Shown: positions 1 through 9,387, counted from the stretch's first letter. The stretch is DNA of 64,000 bases from Planctomycetia bacterium (GCA_016191115.1 JACPPG010000040.1:1-64000), one strand, 5' to 3'. Translations and numbers: made by a program. The notes: generated from the sequence alone by a model not told the origin.

Positions 1-10
1 AAGAACGTCG

Positions 11-178
11 TTAAGCCTGCTCAAGAACAACAAGACCAAAAAAGTCGGCGTGAAAAACAAACGCCTCTGCGCCGCCTGGAACGACCACTACCGACTCCAA
101 GTCCTCAGCGGAAACTGACTTTTGGTGCAATCGCCCTGACCGCTCCAGCCAGGCGTTAATCTGAAACTCGTAGCTCAT
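11..178 (-). CDS. small hypothetical protein (55 aa)
   Basis: Short ORF whose ATG at 178 follows AGGA at a normal distance. It begins MSYEFQ and ends ...VVLEQA. The sequence is mixed hydrophobic and acidic with no recognised motif, and base composition is less GC-biased than in the shadow frames, which supports coding. A longer reading from a TTG at 196 is less likely. It could belong with the next gene on the same strand, 76 bp upstream. I do not recognise a family. Confidence 0.4.
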   Translation of the reverse strand: MSYEFQINAWLERSGRLHQKSVSAEDLESVVVVPGGAEAFVFHADFFGLVVLEQA

Positions 179-254
179 CGTCGTCCTGCAAGTCAACGAG
201 CCTCACCGTCGAAGTCCGCAGGCAGAATACGCGTGCCGACGACGTCAAGCAGGG

Positions 255-515
255 TTACGCCGCCGTGCGGCCCTTCAGCAGCCCGCGCAGGTCCGGATCG
301 AGCGTCGCCTTGCCGGCGGCCAATTCGCGCGACAACACGTCGGCGACGACGTGAAGCTGCTCCACGGGGCTGGCCGCGAGATCGAGGAACAACCACTTCT
401 GCCCTTTGATTTCGCATCCTCCGCCGCCGCTGCCGTCGAGCCAATCCTGGCGCACGCGGTACCCCAGCCGCTGGGCCGCCCGAAGCGCCCGTTCCAAAAG
501 GTCGACTGTGTGCAT
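255..515 (-). CDS. conserved planctomycete-type hypothetical protein (86 aa)
   Basis: Reads MHTVDLLERALRAAQRLGYRV..., then a glycine-rich turn (DGSGGGGCEIKG) and KWLFLDLAASPVEQL. The helix/Gly-loop/strand pattern, including a GYRVRQDWL...CEI-GQKWLF core, matches from memory small hypothetical proteins common in planctomycete genomes. No catalytic motif is visible and the function is unknown. ATG 515 is chosen over the upstream in-frame start at 566 because the homologous part begins at MHTVDLLE. It is transcribed away from the histidine kinase at 779. Confidence 0.6.
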   Translation of the reverse strand: MHTVDLLERALRAAQRLGYRVRQDWLDGSGGGGCEIKGQKWLFLDLAASPVEQLHVVADVLSRELAAGKATLDPDLRGLLKGRTAA

Positions 516-778
516 CCCAGCTTCTCCAGGCCGCCTGCCGTCCGCGTCAACATGACCGGCGGGCACGGGGTGGGGATTATATCGGCTTGCGTTTTAGTCG
601 CCCAGCCGAGAGGGACGATAGGAACCACAAGTGGCTAACTCGCTTGGCATCAATAAGTTATTCGATGTCGGCGGGGCAAATCGCGCGGCCGGCGAGAACC
701 AAGAGGGTGTTTTGCTTTGGGTAGCCCGCGCACCCGCGCGGCACCGCGCAAGACCAGCGAACTTTGCGGGAGCTAGCA

Positions 779-1624
779 GTGTCAGCCGGCAATCATCAAT
801 CGCTCGAAGAGCAAGTGGCAATCCTCAAGGACCGGTTGGCCCAAGCGCAACGGTTGACGGCACTCGGCGAGCTTGCCAGCACGACCACGCACGAGTTCAA
901 CAACGTCCTGACGACGATCATCAACTACGCCCGACTTGGCCTTCGCCACAAAGACCAGGCCACCCGCGAGAAGTCCTTCGAGAAGATCCTCTCGGCCGGC
1001 ACCCGCGCCGCGCGGATCACCAGCACCATCCTGGGCTTTGCCCGCAACCGACCCCATTCGCTCGAGCCGACCGACATGGTGAAGTTGGTGGATGACACGC
1101 TGCTGCTCTTGGAGCGGGAGTTGAACAAGTATCGTGTGACGGTCGAGCGGTACGTGGACGCGGTCCCCAAGACGTTGGCCAACCCCAACCAGATTCAGCA
1201 AGTGTTCCTGAATCTGTTGATCAATGCGCGGCAGGCGATGCCGCAGGGGGGCCGGGTCGTCATCAAGCTCAACCACGACCGCGAGAGCGACATGGTCGAC
1301 CTCGTGGTGCGCGACACCGGCTGCGGCATGACTCCCGAAGTGCTAAGGCGCATCTTCGATCCGTTCTTCACGACCAAGACGGGGCCGGACGCCAGCGGCA
1401 AGGGGGGCACCGGCCTGGGGCTGTCGACGTGCCGCGAGATCATCGAAGCGCATCACGGCCGGATTCGCGTCGATAGCACGCCGGGAAAAGGAACGGCCTT
1501 CACGCTCAAGCTGCCGGTCGCTCGCGGCGCAGTTCCCTTGGCGCCATCCACGACCGCCATTCCCGCGCCCGCGCCGTCCGATTCCGCGCCCTCACCCGCG
1601 ATCATCACGCCGGCAGCTCAATAG
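779..1624 (+). CDS. soluble sensor histidine kinase (HisKA + HATPase_c)
   Basis: Cytoplasmic two-component kinase with no sensory or membrane domain. A short coiled coil (SLEEQVAILKDRLAQAQRL) leads to the dimerisation/phosphoacceptor helix with the H-box motif THEFNN, so the phosphorylated residue is the His of HEFNN. The ATPase domain follows with N box (LINARQAM), G1 (DTGCGMT), F box (FDPFFTTK) and G2 (GTGLGLS). The C-terminal ~40 residues are Pro/Ala/Ser-rich. GTG 779 is preceded by GGGAG at 6 nt and is preferred over TTG 764. No response regulator gene is adjacent, so the partner is unknown. The 3' end overlaps the convergent lipoprotein gene by 7 nt. Confidence 0.85.
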   Translation: MSAGNHQSLEEQVAILKDRLAQAQRLTALGELASTTTHEFNNVLTTIINYARLGLRHKDQATREKSFEKILSAGTRAARITSTILGFARNRPHSLEPTDMVKLVDDTLLLLERELNKYRVTVERYVDAVPKTLANPNQIQQVFLNLLINARQAMPQGGRVVIKLNHDRESDMVDLVVRDTGCGMTPEVLRRIFDPFFTTKTGPDASGKGGTGLGLSTCREIIEAHHGRIRVDSTPGKGTAFTLKLPVARGAVPLAPSTTAIPAPAPSDSAPSPAIITPAAQ

Positions 1625-2349
1625 GGGCAGGGCTTTCCAGGCATCCCTGGGGCGCCGGGTGGCCCGAAGGCCCCTGGGCCGCCCATGTCCGGTCCACCCG
1701 CGCCCGGCGGCGCGAATCGCGAGAACAATCGGGCGATGATCCGCTGCTCGAGCGCCGTGTCGCGTCCCAGTGGCACCCAACCCAGCACAAATGGCTGCGG
1801 TCCGATCGGACCTTGCGCGCGGCCGAAAGTCGGGAAGCTGTCGATGGTCGTCGCGGGCCCCTGGGTTTGATCGTTGTAGCGGTCCAGGGAGTCATCGTAG
1901 CGGAACGTCGCGTCGCCGGCGTTGGCGTGCTCCGGCCTGCGCAAGTCCTCCAGCTCCTTGTACACAGCCACATCCACCAGGTAGCCATTTTCGACCGGCA
2001 CGACCTGGATCAGGGCGCGACGGCGGATCGTTTGCAGCGTGCTTTCGAGCCGCTCGTAATAGTTGACCGAGTCGCTGCGCCACGGCTCGAGCAGGGTCGC
2101 GCCCAACTGCGGCACCGTGTCGATCCGCCCCAACGTCAGCATGTTGTCGACCAGCCGCACGCGGTCCTCGCGGTCGATGTCGAAATAGTCGTTGACCACG
2201 TCCACCAATTGGTCCCAGAAGAAGTCGCGATCCACCGGCGGCGCCAGCGCCGGATTCTCGTAAAAGACGCCCGGCGCGGAGCCGATCGATGCGCAGCCCG
2301 ACCCCGTGCACAGGAGCAAGACCCACAAGGCATGGCGAATGCGGCGCAT
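1618..2349 (-). CDS. lipoprotein of unknown function
   Basis: Starts MRRIRHALWVLLLCTGSGCAS, a lipoprotein signal peptide with lipobox TGSGC, so it is probably anchored in a membrane facing the periplasm. The ~165-residue central region (DRDFFWDQLVDVVNDYFDI..., then ...TLQTIRRRALIQVVPV and YKELEDL) looks like a compact alpha/beta domain of the kind seen in planctomycete lipoproteins of unknown role. The C-terminus is Gly/Pro-rich (GGPGAFGPPGAPGMPG), disordered. ATG 2349 has GGAG upstream. It converges with the histidine kinase and shares its last 7 nt. Confidence 0.7.
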   Translation of the reverse strand: MRRIRHALWVLLLCTGSGCASIGSAPGVFYENPALAPPVDRDFFWDQLVDVVNDYFDIDREDRVRLVDNMLTLGRIDTVPQLGATLLEPWRSDSVNYYERLESTLQTIRRRALIQVVPVENGYLVDVAVYKELEDLRRPEHANAGDATFRYDDSLDRYNDQTQGPATTIDSFPTFGRAQGPIGPQPFVLGWVPLGRDTALEQRIIARLFSRFAPPGAGGPDMGGPGAFGPPGAPGMPGKPCPY

Positions 2350-2505
2350 GATTCTCCGGCCCCCGATGCTTTCCGGCGCGCGTGAAACACCGCGCGGCAG
2401 CACGGGTCGTGTGTCGGTATCGGCGGAAAGGACTTTGAGGTGGAAGAAAAGGCCGCGTAGTGTGGCGAAAACCGGCCTGCCACGCAAGAGCGGCCGGGCG
2501 GTGGG

Positions 2506-2644
2506 CAGGGCCATTCTGTTTTTCAAAATGGCGAGGCGGGAAAATGGGACTGGCTCCGAGCATAAACAGCGCAAGTCCTTTCAGACCAACGTTGCGTCTC
2601 GGTGCCTGTCCCACTTTCCCGCCGGTGCGCCGCCGGCAAGCTTG
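2506..2644 (+). repeat. MITE-like element, copy 1 (one end lost)
   Basis: Begins with the terminal sequence CAGGGCCATTC, then the conserved hairpin core: GGGAAAATGGGACTGGCTCC and GAG are the inverted complement (two changes) of CTC and GGTGCCTGTCCCACTTTCCC. It stops at CGGCAAGCTTG without the second terminal repeat. Same family as the copies at 15127, 32156, 37724, 43445 and 48431. It overlaps the last ~40 codons of the kinase gene ending at 2523. Confidence 0.9.
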
Positions 2645-4946
2645 GTGGACCGGATACCGTGCGGCGCGGCAGCTTGATTGTGCACCTCGTGCCCTTGCCC
2701 GGCTCGCTCTCGACCTCGATTGTGCCTTGATGGTCGGCGATGGTTCCATGGGCGAGGCTAAGCCCCAAGCCAATCCCTCCGGACGTTCGCCGCGTGGTGA
2801 AAAATGGATCGAAGATGTGCATCTTGATCTCGGGCGTCATGCCTGTTCCGTTGTCCTCGACGATGACGGAACAGTGGCCTCCGTCGATCCGGGTGGTCAC
2901 GGCGATCGCGGCGGCTTCCCCGCGCGAATCGACGGCGTTGCGGAGGATGTTCGATACCGCCTGTTCGAAGGCCGTGGGATTCATAAGAGCCTGTGGCGCG
3001 TCGCCGTCGAGCCGTAGCGCCACCGTTGCGCCGCGTTTTTGGGCGTACGGTTGCGCCCTTTCTACCGCCTGGCGGACCACCTCGTTGAAATCGGCCAGCC
3101 ATTTTTCCGACGGCTCCTGGCGGGCAAAATTCAGGACGTTGCGCACGATCCGCCCACAACGCTGCGCATCTCCCTTGATGGCCTCCAGGCACCGAGTGAG
3201 AGCCGCGTGATCACCGCTGGCCTGGGCTGCCATGGCCATCTCGGTGCCCAGGAGAATGGCGCCCACGGGGTTATTGATCTCGTGGGCGATGCCGGCGGCG
3301 AGCGTGCCGACCGAGGCCAGCCGCTCGGCGCTGCGCAGGGAATGCTGCGACGCTTCGAGTGCCCGCGTCCTTGACCGGACGAGTTCTTCCAGGTGCTCGC
3401 GGTGCCGCGCCAATTCCTCTTCGGCAGCCCTGCGCGCGGTGACGTTCTCGACCATTCCTAGTCCATAGAGCGGCGGCCCATGCTCGTCGCGGATGACGGT
3501 GGCGGTAAGCCGCGCCCAAATGACCCGGCGGTCCTTGGTCAGGCATTGCTTTTCGTAGGTATAAGATTGCATTTCGCCACGAAAGACCCTTTCGGCGAGC
3601 TCCACGTCGCCCGCCGCCGTTTTATCGTGCGAAATATCCGTGAACTTGAGCCCTCGCAACTCCTGCTCCGTGTAGCCGAGCATCTCACAGAATGCCTGGT
3701 TGGCCCGGATGAACGAGTAGTCTCCGGCCACCAGGATCATCCCGATGGGATTGGCTTCGAAGGCCGATCGAAAGCGTTCCTCGCTTTCCTGCACCTTCAT
3801 CTCGGCGCGCTTGCGATCCGTGACATCGCGGGCGATGCCCAGCACCGTGTCCACCGCTCCATCGGCGCCCCGCTCCGGGATGATGCGGGCTTCGAAATAG
3901 CGCGTGCCGCCGGGCGAGGGGTAGGAGAACTCGATCTCGACCGGCTCCGCCGTATCGAAGGCTCGTTGTCTGGCGACGTCCCAGCATTGGACGAGGTCTT
4001 CGGGCATGCCCAGGTCTCGATTTGTCTTACCGATGAACTCGTCCGCCGGAATCCCGGTACGAGATTCGACCTGACGATTGACATACACGTGGCGGCCGGC
4101 GCGGTCGAATCGGGAAATGATGTCTGGCACGTTGTCGGTGACCGACCGCAGCTCCTGCTCGCGTCGGCGGAGCTGCTCCGCGCCTTCCCGCAGTTGCCCC
4201 TCCGCCCGACGGCGATACGTGACGTCGCGGGCGATGCCCACGATCGTTTCCACGCGTCCCATTGCATCCAGCTCGGGGATGACGCGCGTCTCGAAGTAGT
4301 ACGTGCCCTCGGGGGTCGGGTAGGCGAACTCGAACTCCATCGGCGCGGCCGTGTCGAGGACCTGCTGCCGCGCCTGGTCCCATAGTTCGACCAGGTCGGG
4401 GGGCATACCCAACTCGCGCGTTGTCTTTCCGATGAACGCCTTGATGGCGATTCCGGTCCGCAAGGCGGCCTGACGATTGATGAACACGAAGCGGCCCGCG
4501 CGGTCGACACGCGCCATCGTATCCGGCACGTTGTCGGTCAACGAGCGGAGTTCGCGCTCGCGACGTCGCACGTTCTCGGCGGCAAGCTTTTGATCCGTCA
4601 CGTCGTGACCGATGCCAAGCACTTGCTGAACGCGCCCTTCGGCATCCAGAAGAGGAACATAGGTCGCGACCAGATACACGTCGCGCGACGGCAACGGAAT
4701 TATGACCTCGACCGTTTGCGTGGCGCGCGTCTCGATCGCTCGACGCAGGTAAGGCACGTATTGGTCGGTTAACTGCCGAGGGAACAGCTCCTCATCCCGC
4801 CGGCCAAGAAGCTGCTCAACGCCGAAGCCGGTCTTTTGCAGCGCGCGCGTGTTAATGAACTGCAGGCGCCGGTCGGCATCGTAGATCACCGCGCCGCCGG
4901 GATAGTCCTCAATGGCCAACAAGAGCTGCATCACGTCGTCGCGCAC
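2523..4946 (-). CDS. multi-PAS sensor histidine kinase with repeat-derived C-terminal tail
   Basis: About four PAS domains in tandem (roughly residues 10-120, 135-250, 260-380 and 385-505; two are near-duplicates sharing TDNVPD and GIARDVT). A coiled coil, a HisKA domain with AHEINNPVG near residue 550 and an HATPase domain (VEDNGTGMT, FDPFFTT, GLGLSLAHG) follow. There is no membrane segment, so it should sense a cytoplasmic cue such as redox state or a ligand. Family homology ends at TIKLPR; the last ~40 residues (AHRRESGTGTETQRW...) and the stop codon come from MITE copy 1. The start is GTG 4946, with an in-frame ATG five codons later. It lies 40 bp downstream of the respiratory operon and may be its last gene. 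Confidence 0.85.
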   Translation of the reverse strand: MRDDVMQLLLAIEDYPGGAVIYDADRRLQFINTRALQKTGFGVEQLLGRRDEELFPRQLTDQYVPYLRRAIETRATQTVEVIIPLPSRDVYLVATYVPLLDAEGRVQQVLGIGHDVTDQKLAAENVRRRERELRSLTDNVPDTMARVDRAGRFVFINRQAALRTGIAIKAFIGKTTRELGMPPDLVELWDQARQQVLDTAAPMEFEFAYPTPEGTYYFETRVIPELDAMGRVETIVGIARDVTYRRRAEGQLREGAEQLRRREQELRSVTDNVPDIISRFDRAGRHVYVNRQVESRTGIPADEFIGKTNRDLGMPEDLVQCWDVARQRAFDTAEPVEIEFSYPSPGGTRYFEARIIPERGADGAVDTVLGIARDVTDRKRAEMKVQESEERFRSAFEANPIGMILVAGDYSFIRANQAFCEMLGYTEQELRGLKFTDISHDKTAAGDVELAERVFRGEMQSYTYEKQCLTKDRRVIWARLTATVIRDEHGPPLYGLGMVENVTARRAAEEELARHREHLEELVRSRTRALEASQHSLRSAERLASVGTLAAGIAHEINNPVGAILLGTEMAMAAQASGDHAALTRCLEAIKGDAQRCGRIVRNVLNFARQEPSEKWLADFNEVVRQAVERAQPYAQKRGATVALRLDGDAPQALMNPTAFEQAVSNILRNAVDSRGEAAAIAVTTRIDGGHCSVIVEDNGTGMTPEIKMHIFDPFFTTRRTSGGIGLGLSLAHGTIADHQGTIEVESEPGKGTRCTIKLPRRTVSGPPSLPAAHRRESGTGTETQRWSERTCAVYARSQSHFPASPF

Positions 4947-4986
4947 TTTCGTGCGCTGGCCTCCATGGTCATGCGCCGGCCGCCTC

Positions 4987-5553
4987 TCAACCGCCAGACA
5001 GTCGATTCTTGGCCGGCAAGCTATCTATAGCAACCCGCGACAGTCTCACAAGCCGGTGGTGAACGAGAAACAGCGCGATCGGCACGACCGGCCAGCCGAT
5101 CCACAAGGCCAGTTCCCCGCTCGGCAAAAGCGGCTCGGCAACGTCCGCGTCAAAACCAAGGCACCGCACGTTGCCTCCTTGAGCAACCTCCACCGAGAAA
5201 CGCCACGTGCCGGCCGCTGGCAAATCGCACCGCGCCGCCTGAAACAGCTTGTTCGTCGCCGCGGCGCTCGTGGCCGGCACGCGCACAATCGCCCCCGAGC
5301 TATCCGAGTGGGCCTCGACCGTCACGGTGGCGTCAGGCACGACCGCGTCCGTCTCGGCATCCTGCACCAAGACGCTTACGTCGACCGCCCCGGCAACCAG
5401 CGGCGTGGGGGACGTGAAGATGCTCACGCGCCACGGTCCCAGTCGATCGCTCGCGCGTAACAGTCCGCCATCGGCCCGCGCGGCGGCGCACCAGGCGGCG
5501 ACGATGGCGAACGACGCCAGCCACGCGAACGACGCCTTCGCGAGGTTCGTCAT
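4987..5553 (-). CDS. secreted/membrane protein at end of the respiratory operon
   Basis: 188 aa. N-terminal signal peptide (LASFAIVAAWCAAARADGG), a beta-rich periplasmic domain of ~110 residues (SIFTSPTPLVAGAVDVSVLV...TWRFSVEV), one membrane segment (ELALWIGWPVVPIALFLV) and a short basic tail. The PTPLVAG-DVSVLV pattern resembles the YtkA/FixH-like or CopC-like beta-sandwich proteins that accompany cytochrome oxidase assembly genes, so copper delivery or oxidase assembly is a reasonable inference, not shown. ATG 5553 overlaps the stop of the CtaG/NapH gene (ATGA), indicating translational coupling. Confidence 0.7.
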   Translation of the reverse strand: MTNLAKASFAWLASFAIVAAWCAAARADGGLLRASDRLGPWRVSIFTSPTPLVAGAVDVSVLVQDAETDAVVPDATVTVEAHSDSSGAIVRVPATSAAATNKLFQAARCDLPAAGTWRFSVEVAQGGNVRCLGFDADVAEPLLPSGELALWIGWPVVPIALFLVHHRLVRLSRVAIDSLPAKNRLSGG

Positions 5554-7868
5554 CCGGCACCTCCTGGCGACACGGCGCCGCGCATCTCCATCGGCTGGCA
5601 CAGGATCCAAACCCCCAAGAGGAACAACCCCGCGGTCAGGGTGCACCAGGGCAGACACGTTTTCGCGGCAGGAGACCGGTCGTCACAGCGAGCCGTCGCG
5701 AGACGATAGCAAAGATAGAGTGCCGCGAGAAACCCGAAGTCCAGGCACACGATTTCCGCTCGCAGAAGCCAGGGCGCCGCCTCGGCTGCGCAGCAACGGT
5801 ACATCGTCCGCCCGATGCCATCCGGCGCGATACCCCAGTCGGCGGCAAATCGCCTTGCCGCCGGCAGGAATGCCGAAGCCCCCGTCACCAGGTGAAACCC
5901 GTAATGCGCTAGCCACATCGCGGCGCCCAGCGGAACAAGCGCGGGCGCAAATCGCGCGATCAGTTGCCCGGTCGATTCCGCGCTTGCCCACCGGCTGGCG
6001 AATGCCGCAGTCACCAGTAAACCACACGGCGCCACGACGAGCGCAACCGCAAGGTATCCGCTTTCCACAAGTGGCCTGGGCAGTGCAAACCGCGCGCAGA
6101 TCACATCGATCGCGTCTACGACAGGGGCGATCATGCCGGCCGCGTTGGCGAACGCCGCGAAAACCAGAAGCAACATGAGCGCCGCGACGTCGGCCCGTAA
6201 GGGACGCTGCGTCGCGCGCCTCCCGGAGCGCACGTCGGCAAGCGCCGTGCTGGGGACGGCTGCTAACAATCCAACATTGTCGTGCGGGCAGGCATGCACG
6301 CAATCCAGGCAGAAGGTGCAATCCAAATTGTCCCGTTTCCGCGGAACGAGCAGATTCATTTCACAACCGCGTGACGTCGCCCCACCTTGGATGCACTCCC
6401 TTGTGTGGCACGTGGTGCAACAGGCCGGCTCGCGGACGCGCACAACCAGCGGCGAAACGAGCGACTGAACAAACTGGAATTGCCCAACCGGGCAGACGTA
6501 CTTGCAAAAGGCGGCGCCGCGAAACAGCGTGTCGACCGCGCAGCCCACGACAAAGTACCCAACGGCGATCCACGCGGTCCACCAGGGACTCGACCACAGG
6601 TCCAGTGCCTCATAGGCCCAGAAGAACGCCAGCAGCAGCCCGGTCGCCAACCATTTCGACCGCAGCCAACTGGGCCAATCCCAACGCGGCGTCCACACGC
6701 GGCGGACGATGGCCCTCGGCAACGTGACTGGGCAGGCCATGCAGAAGAAGTTGCCCGCCACGAGCAGCATCAAGACAACCAACCCTCGCCAATGGACCCA
6801 CGGCAACACGCCTGCCAGGTTCAAAGGCGCGATCTGTGGACCGCTCAAGCCGTCGAGGATGATCCACGCCGCAAGCAGGAAAAACGCCGCCTGCATCGCG
6901 CGCCGCGCCGGTCGCCAACGGAGCCAGCGACCAACGAGCGGCATTTGCAACAGGTCAAAGGTGGGTGCGCGGCGCGAAGGAGCACAAGCATCGCGGCGCT
7001 CGGTACTCTTCGGGTAGAGAATCGGAAGCGCGCTCGACAGGCGCGCGGGCCGAGGGCGATCGAACAAGAGACCCCAACCGATCCAGTCAAGCGGCACGAG
7101 ATACGCGATCGTTCCCACGACCCACATCATGGCGCCCGCGATCGCCTGATCCGTGACGGCGGTCACGCCCCACAGCCGTGGCACGGCCTCGTAGTGGGGA
7201 TAAATCACATGATCGGAAAACGTCAGCAGCGCGCATAGCACGGTCGCCTGCATTGCCGCCAGGAACACGTACGGCAACACCGCGATTCGCGGCCACACGG
7301 GGCGGCTCGGGTAAGGCTGAATCACCGGCCACCAGAAGGCGAGCGCGCCGGCTAAGAAACACGCGTGCTCGATGTGATGCCAGAAATTCGAACGCAGCGC
7401 CAGGTCAAAAAACCGCGGCACGTGCCACGTCCACACTACAACCGTGGCCGCCAACCAGGCACCCACTGGATTGGTCACAGCACGTACGGCGGATCGCACG
7501 GGCGGCCACCGCAAAAACGGCATCACCCAATATTCGAGGACCGCGGCCGGCATCCCGTGCACGAGCGGCAACTGCGGTGCGCCGAGCCACAAAAGCGCCG
7601 GCGCGGCGATCATTAAGAGCAGGTGCTGCGCCATGTGTACCGACAAGAGCAGGTCGGAAAACGGCTCAAGCGGCGAGGATACGGCCAGCAGGACGGCAGT
7701 AAGACCCGCGAAAAACGCCGCAAGCTCTCCGCCGCCGAACTCTACCGAGCCGCGCCGCCGCAGCGCCCGCCAGCCGCGCAAATAGATCGCGGCTGCCAAA
7801 GCGCACGCGGCGACTGGCACAACCGCCACCGGCCACGATCGCAAGAACAGCACCAGGTTTGGGTCCAC
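5550..7868 (-). CDS. CtaG-like oxidase assembly protein fused to NapH/CcoG-type 4Fe-4S membrane ferredoxin
   Basis: 772 aa with two modules. Residues ~1-280 are a CtaG-type (caa3 oxidase assembly) multi-membrane domain, with HMAQHLLLM, WTWHVPRFFD and HHIEHACF carrying the family histidines. Residues ~310-760 resemble NapH/CcoG/RdxA polyferredoxins: CMACP and CKYVCP membrane motifs, CCTTCHTREC, and a classic 4Fe-4S motif CTFCLDCVHACP, followed by more membrane helices. The CtaG half implies copper handling for the CuB centre. The ferredoxin half implies electron transfer from the quinol pool, perhaps to reduce copper. I have not met this fusion as a standard architecture. It is part of the cox/bc operon and overlaps the next gene by 4 nt. 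Confidence 0.85.
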   Translation of the reverse strand: MDPNLVLFLRSWPVAVVPVAACALAAAIYLRGWRALRRRGSVEFGGGELAAFFAGLTAVLLAVSSPLEPFSDLLLSVHMAQHLLLMIAAPALLWLGAPQLPLVHGMPAAVLEYWVMPFLRWPPVRSAVRAVTNPVGAWLAATVVVWTWHVPRFFDLALRSNFWHHIEHACFLAGALAFWWPVIQPYPSRPVWPRIAVLPYVFLAAMQATVLCALLTFSDHVIYPHYEAVPRLWGVTAVTDQAIAGAMMWVVGTIAYLVPLDWIGWGLLFDRPRPARLSSALPILYPKSTERRDACAPSRRAPTFDLLQMPLVGRWLRWRPARRAMQAAFFLLAAWIILDGLSGPQIAPLNLAGVLPWVHWRGLVVLMLLVAGNFFCMACPVTLPRAIVRRVWTPRWDWPSWLRSKWLATGLLLAFFWAYEALDLWSSPWWTAWIAVGYFVVGCAVDTLFRGAAFCKYVCPVGQFQFVQSLVSPLVVRVREPACCTTCHTRECIQGGATSRGCEMNLLVPRKRDNLDCTFCLDCVHACPHDNVGLLAAVPSTALADVRSGRRATQRPLRADVAALMLLLVFAAFANAAGMIAPVVDAIDVICARFALPRPLVESGYLAVALVVAPCGLLVTAAFASRWASAESTGQLIARFAPALVPLGAAMWLAHYGFHLVTGASAFLPAARRFAADWGIAPDGIGRTMYRCCAAEAAPWLLRAEIVCLDFGFLAALYLCYRLATARCDDRSPAAKTCLPWCTLTAGLFLLGVWILCQPMEMRGAVSPGGAG

Positions 7869-7911
7869 CGCCGTCTCCCGTCACGTCAGGCGCGCCATGG
7901 CGCGCGGCCAC

Positions 7912-9363
7912 TCAATTCTTCGTCTCGTCGGCGGCCGGCGATCGCGGCAGCGGCTCGCCCTCGCGCCGCAGGGTTCCGAGGAACGACACGAGCGCCTCGA
8001 CTTCCGCGGGCGACAACTGCTTGCCGTAGGCCGGCATGTTGCCGCCCCCTTGGATCACCTGCCGGATCAATTCACTGTGCGAAAGCCGCGTGGCCACCAA
8101 CGTCAAATCCGGCCCGCGCTTGCCGCCTTGGCCGTCCAGGCTGTGGCAATTGCGGCACGTCTTGTTCTGAAATACTGCCGCGCCCTGCAACTGCTCGGGC
8201 GTCAAGCGCTCGACAATGTGCACGGGGATGGGCGTGCCGCTCCAGGCGAACATCTCCGGTGACCACGGCGCGACGTTGCCCAGCCAGCCGAGCACCCCCA
8301 GCGTCAGGAACAATAAGAGAACAACGAGCACGGCCACCGGCCGTCGCCGTGGATGACGCTCCCCCTTGCCAGCGAAGAACGGCAACAAAAGCAGGATCGC
8401 CACCGCCACGACCGGCAACGTGAGAATAATGGCCGTCTCCATCTCCGGCGGCGAGAGCGCCAACAGGGCAAAGAGCGGCAAGAAGTACCAGTCCGGCCGC
8501 GGCTCAGCCTCGATCAGCGTCGGATCGGGCGGCTCGCTTGGCCCCTTCGGGCCGAATGAAATCGCCAGCGCAAAGATCACCAGCACGCAGATCGCTGAAA
8601 AGATCGCGTCCTTCGCGAAGTCATACGGGTAAAATGGCTCGCCTGCGGCGATCTCTTTTTCGTATTCGGCCTCGTAAGTTTTGGGATCGACGGGCTTGCC
8701 GGGCGCGGGCCGGGAGGAAATCCCCTGCCGCACGACCAGGTACAAGTGCGGCACCAAAAGCAGGATTGTCAGCCCCGGCAGGACGAACACGTGCAGCCCG
8801 AAGAAACGGCTGAGCGTCTCGCCGCCGATATTCGGCCCACCCAGCAGCACGTGGACAAGCGCCGGGCCGATGAACGGCACGCGGCCCACCATGGCAGCCC
8901 CCACGCCCACGCCCCAATAGGCATCCTGATCCCAGCGCAGCACCTGTCCGGTGAATGCCAGCCCCAGGGTCAGCAGCAAGAGAAACACGCCCAGGATCCA
9001 CGTCAACTCGCGCGGGTATTTAAAGGCGCCCATCAGGAAGACGCGCGTGGCATGCAGCGAGATCAAGACGACCATGCCCGTGGCGCTCCAATAGTGCACC
9101 GCGCGCAGGAGCCATCCCAGCGGCTGCTCGTTGTTCAGGTACTCGAGACTGGTGTAGGCGTCGCTGGCGGCGGGGACGTAGACCACCGCCAGGCATATGC
9201 CGGTAACGATCTGCATCATGAACATCGTCAACGTCGCGCTACCGAAAACGTAGTACCAACCCAGTCCGCGCGGCACGGGGTGCGTCAGGATGGGCAGGAC
9301 CGCGGTGCGGATCCCCAGCCGCAGATCGAACCAATCGATAATTCGTTGAGTGCGTGATGGCAT
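7912..9363 (-). CDS. cytochrome b fused to a C-terminal cytochrome c domain
   Basis: 483 aa. The N-terminal ~210 residues match the cytochrome b6/b N-terminal four-helix region (GLGWYYVFGSATLTMFMMQI, the haem ligand region HYWSATGMVVLISLHATRVF, GLHVFVLPG). Residues ~265-385 form the subunit-IV-like part, including the Qo-site region (PDPTLIEAEPRPDWYFLPLFALL). A mono-haem c domain with TCRNCHSLDG and axial-ligand candidate NMPAYG ends the protein. It would transfer electrons from quinol to cytochrome c, or directly to the caa3 oxidase, within one polypeptide. ATG 9363. It lies 24 bp downstream of the Rieske gene, with which it forms the bc complex. Confidence 0.92.
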   Translation of the reverse strand: MPSRTQRIIDWFDLRLGIRTAVLPILTHPVPRGLGWYYVFGSATLTMFMMQIVTGICLAVVYVPAASDAYTSLEYLNNEQPLGWLLRAVHYWSATGMVVLISLHATRVFLMGAFKYPRELTWILGVFLLLLTLGLAFTGQVLRWDQDAYWGVGVGAAMVGRVPFIGPALVHVLLGGPNIGGETLSRFFGLHVFVLPGLTILLLVPHLYLVVRQGISSRPAPGKPVDPKTYEAEYEKEIAAGEPFYPYDFAKDAIFSAICVLVIFALAISFGPKGPSEPPDPTLIEAEPRPDWYFLPLFALLALSPPEMETAIILTLPVVAVAILLLLPFFAGKGERHPRRRPVAVLVVLLLFLTLGVLGWLGNVAPWSPEMFAWSGTPIPVHIVERLTPEQLQGAAVFQNKTCRNCHSLDGQGGKRGPDLTLVATRLSHSELIRQVIQGGGNMPAYGKQLSPAEVEALVSFLGTLRREGEPLPRSPAADETKN

Positions 9364-9387
9364 GAATGGTTGGCGCGGCTGGAAGAG

